The notes under the pieces are model-generated. The model was given only the letters and a program-made list of their open reading frames with translations. It was not told the DNA's origin and did not search any database. From Vermamoeba vermiformis (Eukaryota > Tubulinea > Echinamoebida), in the NCBI GenBank assembly GCA_045837725.1, contig JBEWZL010000297.1, positions 1 through 25,950 of the forward strand: 25,950 nt of DNA, given 5' to 3'. A program made the translations under genes and the position numbers. Every line of letters starts with the position of its first letter. The first letter of the stretch is position 1. Positions 18,701 through 25,950 of this stretch are shown here, piece after piece.

Positions 18701-20631
18701 GCGATTGTTGAGGGCCTTATGGAGTTTGTCGATGAATACGATTTCTTCTTCGACAAAGCCTTTCCAAAGTACGTCAAGCACCCTTTCCAAATTTAGAAAA
18801 GTCAGAAAAATACATCTATCTCAATAAGTTATTTCGATTTATTAATCACTTTTGTACATTAGGGAGGTCGATATTGTTTGCACGGTAATCAACGCCTGTT
18901 ACGACTCGCTCGAAGCAGATCTGAAAGATTTTTTCACGCTGACTAAGCATTCGAGAGATCTCGAGACTATTAGCGTCATCGATGTATTCACCGCGACTAA
19001 GAAGCTGTTCGACAGTTGGATTAAGCGTGAACAACGGTACGTTATGATACTTTGACCTGTCAAGATGTCACATTTTCTGACATGTGTTTCTAGTGTCTCA
19101 GATTTCCCTCTTTACTCTTACGCTGTTAGTTACGTAGCACTTTGGTTAGAAGAGCTCAAGACTAAGTTGCGCGAATGGACCATGAATGCGCGTGAGTTGG
19201 ACAAGTGGGAAAAGATCAGCAAAGACTCACCACATTCGTCGTCGTGTTTGGACTTAATGATGGCGTGTTCTCAAACAGTGGAGTTCTTAGAAGAGCTTTT
19301 CAGTGAATGGGACGATAACTCCGTACTTCTATTACTGCAACATTACGGCACTGTAAGTCAACCTAAACTTGTTTTGACAGGTGTCACTTTTTTTTGACAT
19401 TTCTGTCATTTAGGTGATCGGCAAAGTGTCATTTTCATATGCTGAAAGTATGAAAAGATTTTTTTGCTTGGAACTTGGTGTCACCGAAGAGACCATCAAC
19501 AACCTCGACAAAATGCTGTATGATCCGACCTTCCAAGTCTTCCCGAAGAAATTTGACTTTAAAATCTCCGAGAAGGTGCGTATTTTATACTATTCATATA
19601 ATTCATTCACTTATTTTTGAATCACAGGCTTGTATCAAATTGAATAATGTCGAGGCCTGTCGTGCCTATCTCAACGAACTTGTTGGAGACCAGATTTATC
19701 CGATCTACAAATCGCTTATACCCAAGTTTAAGGACGAAGAGCGACAGGTTCTCAGCTCCGAAGATTATATTTCTGAGAATTTCACAGAGTTCTTCAAGTC
19801 GATGAAGAAGACCCAGAACGAAATGATCGACATCATAATTTTAGGCGTAAGTTTATTTTTATGTCATTTAAATGTCTCTTCTGGAGTTAATTATCATATA
19901 GATGAGTAATACTATAAGATTGAACTTGTTGAATGTGTTTGGATACGTCATTAAGGATGAAAATCGATTGAGTTCGGCGTGGAAAAATATCAGCCCGAGG
20001 AAACAAGGACCAAAGGACAAACAAATGGAAGATTATTTAGAAGAGCAATTAGAGCCGTTATTCAACTATTTGAACGAACACTTGAAGATTATGACGGATA
20101 ATATGTACCACGAATTATTTTTGCGGTTGTTGCGACAGATCTGGCTTCACATTCTCGACATTATTTACAAAGTATTATTAATAGACGATGAAAAGAATAA
20201 GCCTAGTAGTTTGCAAATTGAAATCATTCGCGGATTGTATCAGGTACGTGAAATTTCATCGTTCACTGAAAAATACTTTTACTAATCTTTGCATCTATTT
20301 TAGCCGATGAAGAGTAAGCGTAGCGATATGATTTGTAAATATTATGACTAATGAATATACAGAGTTCTTCTATGCTGACGGCGAAGGTCTCAAACCTCGG
20401 ATCATGGATCGAGATCTGACAAAACAAATCGTTATATTAGATTGCTATTCAAAACCGACTAAAGAAGTAATTGCAGAATTAGAACGCGAAGAGAATTCGC
20501 CGAAGAATTCTTCGTTGAATGAGTTGAACAATCGCGAAACGAATGTCTACAATATGTTGTTCCAGTTATTAGTCTCACGCAAAAAAGACAAAGAAGCGTT
20601 AACTTATTTGGGAATCAAAAAGAAAAAATAA
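15772..20631 (+). CDS. Munc13-4/BAIAP3-like C2-MUN vesicle-tethering protein
   Basis: Predicted to tether or prime vesicles for SNARE fusion. Exons: 15772-15794, 15860-15940, 16128-16416, 16525-16698, 16745-16822, 16879-17153, 17246-17357, 17424-17486, 17550-17659, 17716-17856, 17970-18255, 18404-18768, 18863-19036, 19094-19352, 19414-19575, 19628-19846, 19902-20243, 20304-20313, 20363-20631. All phases agree; 1143 residues. A basic N-terminus is followed by a Munc13-type segment (YEVKTPDDLLE, FERAVHCLIYPFG), then a C2 domain (about 256-395: GRLFIGVLEGKKLLKDD, KAKWNEEKYFDVP). Loop 1 has GNLFVMV where SDPYV is usual, so calcium binding is doubtful. The MUN region (about 400-1090) ends with FFYADGEGL, matching FHAGGNGL of Munc13. 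A Pro-rich disordered insert lies at about 555-640. No C-terminal C2 is present, unlike Munc13-4 and BAIAP3; it ends LGIKKKK. Confidence 0.82.
20304..20313 (+). other. 10-nt microexon of the C2-MUN gene
   Basis: CCGATGAAGA is flanked by TTTTAG upstream and GTAAGC downstream, with introns of 60 nt (20244-20303) and 49 nt (20314-20362). Only its inclusion keeps the frame: GLYQ-PMK-KFFYADGEGL. Skipping it shifts the last exon out of the conserved MUN ending. Confidence 0.7.
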
Positions 20632-20732
20632 ATTGCTCTGTAATTATATAAATTTGTAATAATTAATTTTCAATTTTAAGTGCAGATCAAACACGGCGCC
20701 CGAAAATAAAAAAGTGATAATTTCATATTTAT

Positions 20733-22390
20733 TTATTGAAATACTCCCCATCCATGTAACTCTAGTTGATTCCTCTTATAATAATCGCCATAAATCGGAG
20801 AATACTGTCCTTCCATGTAGATGACTTTAGTGAACGTGTTGAACCAATATTTGCAGACCAATGAGAGCACCATTAATTGCATATATTTTTTATTAAAATG
20901 ATGCGGAGGTCGGTCACACATTCGAAATATTTTGGTCAATAGTTCCGGCAAAAATAATATTGATGTTTCGATTGATCCAGAATAAGCGTCCATATTAATT
21001 TTTTCGAATGAAATTCCATATTTAGGCATTAATTTGATTGTTTTTTTGCCATTAAATTCCTTCAAAATGAAATCGCCTTTAATCTTCTCTCGCTCAAGCA
21101 AAAATTTTCCGCTACGAGTCAAATAAAGCAAACTGTTGTACTTCTGTGACCGCATTACCAATGTCTTGCTAAAGTGTTCCATTCCAAGAAATTTTTCTCG
21201 TTTTTTAAATTCAAATCGGTGGACCTTGCCAACCACTTCTTGAAAGGATCTAGTGTCTTTAATATGCAACTGCCATTCGACCACCGTATCCTTAGTCAGC
21301 TTATCGTATACTTCGTCTTCAAATGATACGGCAAGTTTTCCGGAATAATCATTCCAAATGTTGTGCGTAACAGTAATTTCAGTTTCATCCGGAAACTTGA
21401 TCCGCAAGGTTGCGTTAATCCTTTTAAAATAGCATTATTAATAAAGCGATATTATTATATTAATAATTTAATCATACTCGTTAAGCCAGGGTTTCATTGA
21501 AAATTGAAAAGTCAACGCAGCGTCGAACAAATAATAATCAGCAGGTTCAATCGAATCCGCAAAAGTTTGATGATCGGCGATAGTTATTGTAGGACTATAT
21601 TCGCTTTCAAATAGATCTTTGATAAAGAGTTTCGCTTTGACTTCATAAGCGGCATCTGCATCCAAGACGATTCTTATTTTCCTTATAGGAGTCAGAAATC
21701 AAATTCATAATAATAAAATATTACTTATGAGGGTGATCTGAGACGGATCTATAAGAAAATAGCGTTAGCCTAGAGCATTGAAAATTATTTTACGTAGGTA
21801 AGATCCACCTACATTTTCCATTCTTCAGTATTAAGCTTTCTGTAAGCTATTGCCGTAGGCATGCGCTCATATATCTCTGGTAGGCGAAGAGTAACCAGAA
21901 ACGAATTATTTGTCTTGCATCGTAATAGATGTGGCAGTTTGCCGTTGGTTGTTAGAAAGGAAACGCAATCTGCACCAGATTTAGCTTATATCGAAATGTT
22001 AAATGAGTTGTACTTACACTTATGAGCGCCTCCTTCGGTGTTTACCTTATATTGACCCTTGGGTGGATTTTTAAAGATCCAAGCCCGACGAAAATTATCT
22101 CCAATATTTTTCCCGTGAGCTAAAAATTAGTTAAAATTCGTATTATTATATAATTAATTTATTCTAAGAAACTTACGTGCAAAATCTTCGCCTGTATCGA
22201 CATGTATGAACGAATATTTTTCAACGTAAAACGCATCCCACATTTCCAGGCGTAGTAATAATATTTCGTTTTCTTTGATGGTATAATCTACATCAATATA
22301 ATACTCGTAACATTTACCAGATGGTGAAATTGAAGTTGCTTCGAGTATCCTCGTCTCAGGCACGATCTCTTTCCATTCGTATACGCTCAT
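20733..22390 (-). CDS. Protein with C-terminal F-box, otherwise unrecognised
   Basis: Exons 22390-22177, 22119-22018, 21969-21813, 21748-21725, 21681-21478 and 21420-20733 give 462 residues in phase. Residues 391-435 form an F-box (LPELLTKIF, then VLSLVCKYWFNTF) with an insert between its two halves. The N-terminal about 380 residues look beta-rich, with two similar-looking stretches of alternating hydrophobic residues (YYIDVDYTIKENEILLLRLE, ATLRIKFPDETEITVTHN); I know no family for them. It may be an SCF receptor whose N-terminal part binds substrate. One exon is only 24 nt and one intron only 43 nt. It converges with the C2-MUN gene (101 bp) and diverges from the SPRY/F-box gene (321 bp). 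An ATG-less upstream extension is possible but not needed. Confidence 0.7.
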
Positions 22391-22711
22391 GTTTCCAAGC
22401 AAATCCAATATCAAAATTGCTTGAAGCAATAAACAATAGTGGTTTTTCTTAAATTTAAATTGTAATTAATTACCTACGCTTCGGACAGTTCACAACCGTT
22501 TTTTTTCACTTTTTTCAACTGTCTTCCTTATTTAGCTTATTTAGCTATCTAATCCATGACCTGAATAACTCAAAGAAGACCGTAGCTTTCTTCAGATTGA
22601 CAGTTGCTAAAAAAGGCAAGCTCAACGAAAGCACGTGCTTATCAGATAAAAAGACTAGTTACGTTGTTAGAGTTAATTAGCTAAATAGTGTATCGAAGTG
22701 AACACCACGTA
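22391..22711. promoter_or_regulatory. Divergent promoter of two F-box genes, with CACGTG palindrome
   Basis: A 321-bp AT-rich gap with no ORF. It carries the perfect 12-bp palindrome AAGCACGTGCTT (22629-22640), centred on an E-box CACGTG, about 70 bp upstream of the SPRY/F-box ATG. A bHLH-type binding site is one explanation; not provable here. Confidence 0.5.
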
Positions 22712-24941
22712 ATGTTTTCGTTCGGAAAAAGTACCGGCAAAGATAAAATAGGCTTCAAAAAGCCGATGAAGAACACCATCCAATTCGAAGATCTTCCCAA
22801 CAAACTCTGTGAAATTCTGTATTTGTCGAATGAAAATGTGGTAAATTTAAAATCAACAGGTGCTTGGGAACCCACGAACGGCAAACGATTTTATTTCGGT
22901 AAGCAAATCCAAACAAAAAAAGAGTAAATTTAAATTAATCTTTACTATCCTTCTAATACTGTTATCACAAACGCCCATATATTAATTATATTTTGGCAAT
23001 TTTTTAGAGGTCACAGTTATCTCAAAAGGCACCAAAGGCACGATCGCAATTGGTTTATCAAAGAACGAAAAAGATGCAGCCGACAAGCAACCTGGCTGGA
23101 CTCACGGTACTTACTTAAGGTCTATATATAACTTATTGTTAAATTTTTCATTACAGGAACGTTTGGTTATCATGCTGATGACGGCATTGCTTTCTGCGAT
23201 GATACTGAGGTGATCCGAAACTTTGGTCCCATATGGGCAGTTCGAAATGTTACAGTAGGATGTGGTGTTGACTTTGAAGCACGTAAGTACCTCCATGCTG
23301 TTTAAAAAAAGTTGAGTGCATCCGTTCGAATTTAAATTGGCGAGATTGATTGGAGGTATTGGTTCAATTACGCACTAAATATTAGTATACGAGCTAATGT
23401 ATATTTAGAATCAGTGTTCTTCGTATTTCCCGATGGTACGAAGAAAACATTGCCGACGTACAAGATGCAAGCTTTTCCCGACAAGTTGTATCCAATGGTT
23501 GGCTTGCACAGCCTGCAAGAACAGATTAAAGTGAATTTTGGCACCAAAGGAATTCCTTTCGTGCATAATCCATTCGTAAGTAACGCAAAGAAATTTCTGG
23601 TACGCGCCATACACATCCGGTTTTTAACTGCTGATAATTTTTAGGCCGAGAATAAAATACCAACGTTCTTCAAATTCAACAAAACAACAAAAGCAATTCT
23701 TGAAGGCAACATACTCACCGTCACAGCGCCAAAGGCCGAGTCACTTCAAGCTGACTCTTTCTTCCCCCGTCTCACAACATCACTGCCTTATTATGAAGTC
23801 ACCATACTATCACTAAAACGTAGGTGCCACCTACAATATACCATCCAATTATTACCCTATTTGGCGTATTATGAACCTATACTCATACGCGTTTTTCATA
23901 GCGGACGAAACGCTTTCGATTGGTTTCAGCGACCAAAGATTTGAGTCCAGTCAACTCGTGGGCTCCATGCAGAACTCGTTCGGCTACTTCAACAACGGCA
24001 CTGTTGGCTTCAACTTCACGAGCGACGGGGAGCGAGGTGCGTTCAAAGTGAACGACGTGGTTGGATGTGGTCTTGCCATGGACTCGTTCAACCAACGCAA
24101 GGTGTTCTATACTGTAAATGGCAAGTTCGTCGGGTACATAACGAAGAGGGTTGCAGGTGGAATGGATTGCTTCCCAACGCTTGGATTCGTTGGAAGCGAC
24201 ATCCGCGTTCGATACAACTTCGGCCGTTCGGAATTTGTTTGGGATATTAACGAATGGCCTAAATCTGACAAGAACTGCTATATTAGCAACTTGCCTACTG
24301 AAACTCTGCGAATTATTCTTGAGGTAAGATTCAGGATCGAGCCACATCCAGCATTTGTACTGACTTATTTTTTTCTTAGCATGCTTCACATACCGCTGCC
24401 TTTACCTTACTTAGCGTATCGTTGGTCAACAAGAAGTTCCATCAGCTCGTGACCGATAACAACGCTATTTGGCACAAACTTTATATGCAACAGTACCCGG
24501 ATCAGAATCCAAACTTGAAGATGCAAAGTTGGGCTAAATTCTTCAAAGTACGATATGAAAGGTTTAAAGAGCGACCTGCCGAGCCTGCTATTGGTGCGTA
24601 ATATTCAGATCCGCTATGTTAATTTTATTGTACTGACGTTGGATTTGTTTTCAGAGAATTGCGAATTTGGCTTCAAATGCCCACTATCGTATTATCAATT
24701 AGATACAACTGAAGGCGATAGACGACATTGCAACAAGTGCGATAAAGACGTCTACGCTGTCACATCCGTTGAACAATTAAAGCAATACGTGCAATTAGGA
24801 CGATGTGTGGCCCTCGTGCAAGACGATGGCGTAAGTTTTTTTTTTGCTTTTTAATTTGTATGGTGGTGTTAACTAATAGCCTTGATGCAGTTTGATAGTG
24901 AGATGGGTGACATCGACCCTGACTATGGTGATGAAGAGTGA
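22712..24941 (+). CDS. SPRY-SPRY-F-box protein with bacterial-type C-terminal Cys module
   Basis: Exons 22712-22898, 23008-23106, 23157-23282, 23409-23575, 23645-23819, 23902-24323, 24380-24593, 24655-24830 and 24891-24941 give 538 residues in phase. SPRY1 about 45-190 (GTIAIGLS, PGWTHGTFGYHADDG, VGCGVDF, LYPMVGLHS, IKVNFG). SPRY2 about 225-375 (LSIGFSD, FGYFNNGTVGF, VVGCGLAMD, FYTVNGKFVG, CFPTLGF). F-box 382-430 (LPTETLRIILE, LLSVSLVNKKFHQL, IWHKLY). Residues 466-517 hold Cys in the order C466, C472, C489, C492 and C514 (KCPLSYYQLD, RRHCNKCDKDVYAV, GRCVAL). This matches a short module, C-x-x-W..L..T...R-C-x-x-C...V...G-x-C-V-A, common in bacterial proteins, here with Tyr for Trp. The tail is acidic. 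Likely an SCF receptor using SPRY for substrate. Confidence 0.82.
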
Positions 24942-25036
24942 AAAAAAAAGACGAGTCTAATATTGTATTGAGTGCCAAAATCTAGCTTTGGAGGCTAAAA
25001 ATATTGCGTGAACGGGAACAAATTTGCCTCCCGTCA

Positions 25037-25098
25037 AAAACTCAATCCTGGCACCATTTTATTTTGCTTTGGAAGATCTTTCTATTTATTCGTACACG
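25037..25098 (+). repeat. Direct repeat copy 1 (GGAAGATCTTTC core)
   Basis: Aligns with copy 2 at about 25200-25250 over roughly 50 bp with scattered mismatches and small gaps (CTGGC start, TTTTATTTTG, GGAAGATCTTTC, ACACG end). Too short and diverged to call a transposon. Confidence 0.45.
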
Positions 25099-25199
25099 GC
25101 TCAAATATAAATTCAATATACGACTAGTTCTGGCCTTTGTTTTTTCTGAGCGCTCAGATGTGAACTGAAACTTCTGACGCCTTTTTCTCTACCTGCGAT

Positions 25200-25250
25200 T
25201 CACTGGCGTTTTTATTTGTTTCGGAAGATCTTTCGGTTTATACACACGAT
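25200..25250 (+). repeat. Direct repeat copy 2 (GGAAGATCTTTC core)
   Basis: Partner of copy 1, about 160 bp downstream and about 60-110 bp upstream of the ATG at 25311. It could be a duplicated promoter element. Confidence 0.45.
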
Positions 25251-25268
25251 CTTGTTTGTAACAAGATC
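25248..25268 (+). promoter_or_regulatory. Perfect 8-bp hairpin GATCTTGT-TTGTA-ACAAGATC
   Basis: Arms at 25248-25255 and 25261-25268 are exact reverse complements. It ends 42 bp before the ATG at 25311, so it is either a dyad binding site or a 5' UTR stem-loop. Confidence 0.5.
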
Positions 25269-25310
25269 TCCGAAGACAACCAGGAACGAATAATTAATAA
25301 TTATTATTTA

Positions 25311-25950
25311 ATGATGAACGAATTGCAATTGTTAATAGCGTTTCTTGTTCTTGCGGTTGGTAAGGCATCATTTCTTTATTTTATTATTATCGGACCTCAA
25401 AATAATTATTTTAAACAGCAAGTTGTTCGTTGATCGAGCAAGATCCAAATTTTGCGAATTTATTCGACACGGATTTTGTCAATTTTGGGACAATATATTC
25501 AACTGATTTTATTCGGAAAATTGCCAGCGAAAGAGGAGCCTCAAGACCTCCAATATTCGACAGTTTCAATGAGCCGAAGATCAGACAACAACTTCGCAAC
25601 AACGTTCTTCTTCTCATTGATAAAATGCTCTCGATGCAACAAAACAACATGTCGTAAGTAATTTACTGCATAATTTAGCCACAAACGGCTTGCAATTTTT
25701 ATTGACACGTGTCACTTGTTTTTTCAGATCCTGTGCAATTCAACGGCTCAGTGAAGCAAAAGCAATCAGAGATATCTATACAGATGATACGAAATTCAAC
25801 AACCGGCCTCTGCCGCGATATTATCACGTGACACAACAGAAATGGGTTCCAGCAATCTTGGACTCGATGCTCATAAAGTGGGCCGACGCATTGTTTCCAG
25901 GAACATGGTTTGCAACAGGTAAAGCTCAACAACAACAAGTGCCTAACGCA
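25311..25950 (+). CDS. Secreted protein of unknown function, 3' end outside window
   Basis: Exons 25311-25359, 25419-25653 and 25728-25918 or beyond give at least 158 residues in phase. The first exon encodes a signal peptide core (LLIAFLVLAV) cut near AS/CSLIEQD. The mature part is mixed helical (IRKIASERG, LRNNVLLLIDKMLSMQQNN) followed by RYYHVTQQKWVPAILDSM and FPGTWFATG. An H-x-T near an I-L stretch and a later GTWFAT faintly recalls ADP-ribosyltransferase-fold proteins, but this is weak and I do not assign it. After 25918 there is a possible GTAAAG donor; the frame also stays open to the window end. Intron 25654-25727 carries the TGACACGTGTCA palindrome. Confidence 0.6.
25703..25714. promoter_or_regulatory. 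TGACACGTGTCA palindrome in the last gene's intron
   Basis: Third exact copy of the 12-bp palindrome, 13 bp before the acceptor of intron 25654-25727. Confidence 0.5.

Larger units (their letters stand above)
24942..25310. other. Intergenic region with approx. 50-bp direct repeat and hairpin
   Basis: No gene seen. A diverged direct repeat (about 25037-25098 and 25200-25250) shares GGAAGATCTTTC in a longer matching context, and a perfect hairpin lies at 25248-25268 just upstream of the next ATG. These are probably 3' end, promoter and 5' UTR of the flanking genes. Confidence 0.5.

Noticed and set aside
23871-23901. Upstream extension of the SPRY2 exon (MNLYSYAFFIADETL)
   Set aside because: It reads intron sequence before a clear TTTTTCATAG acceptor; splicing at 23901 joins SLKP-DETLSIGF in phase with the SPRY fold.

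Overview
The window is nuclear DNA from a gene-dense, intron-rich microbial eukaryote. Nearly every gene is split by short spliceosomal introns, mostly 45-100 nt, with GTAAGT/GTACGT-type donors and a CAG/TAG acceptor. Genes are separated by about 60-420 bp. The content is a GH5 cellulase, F-box, SPRY and BRCT proteins, a MUN-domain tethering factor and cytosolic AspRS. This fits a free-living protist, perhaps an amoebozoan, but the taxon is an inference. I found no tRNA, rRNA, transposon, viral element or CRISPR array. All exon models below were assembled by eye; every internal junction was checked for reading-frame phase.

Layout: (1) <47-3248 +, the 3' part of a secreted tandem cellulase (GH5, beta-sandwich module, Pro/Ala/Thr/Val linker, GH5, beta-sandwich module). 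(2) 3493-4252 +, a two-TM membrane protein. (3) 4396-6695 -, cytosolic aspartyl-tRNA synthetase with an extra coiled-coil insert. (4) 6988-8059 +, a secreted protein built from bacterial/phage-tail-fibre-type repeats plus a C1q/TNF-like head. (5) 8118-10287 -, an eEF1A/eRF3/Hbs1-family GTPase with a full F-box embedded in its G domain. (6) 10424-12007 -, a RAD51AP1-like acidic nuclear protein, head-to-head with (7) 12424-14953 +, a short TopBP1/Rad4/Dpb11-like BRCT protein. (8) 15074-15385 +, a small acidic protein. (9) 15772-20631 +, a Munc13-4/BAIAP3-like C2-MUN protein with 19 exons including a 10-nt microexon. (10) 20733-22390 -, a protein with a C-terminal F-box. (11) 22712-24941 +, a SPRY-SPRY-F-box protein ending in a bacterial-type Cys module. 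(12) 25311->25950 +, the 5' part of a secreted protein.

Functional threads: three of the twelve genes (5, 10, 11) are candidate SCF substrate receptors with different partner domains. Genes 6 and 7 are both predicted genome-stability factors sharing one 416-bp divergent promoter. Genes 1, 4 and 12 are predicted secreted products, suited to a cell that digests or contacts plant or bacterial material. The most novel object is gene 5, the F-box/translational-GTPase chimera. A second unusual signal is non-coding: the perfect palindrome TGACACGTGTCA recurs in introns of three unrelated genes, and CACGTG lies in four introns of the cellulase gene.
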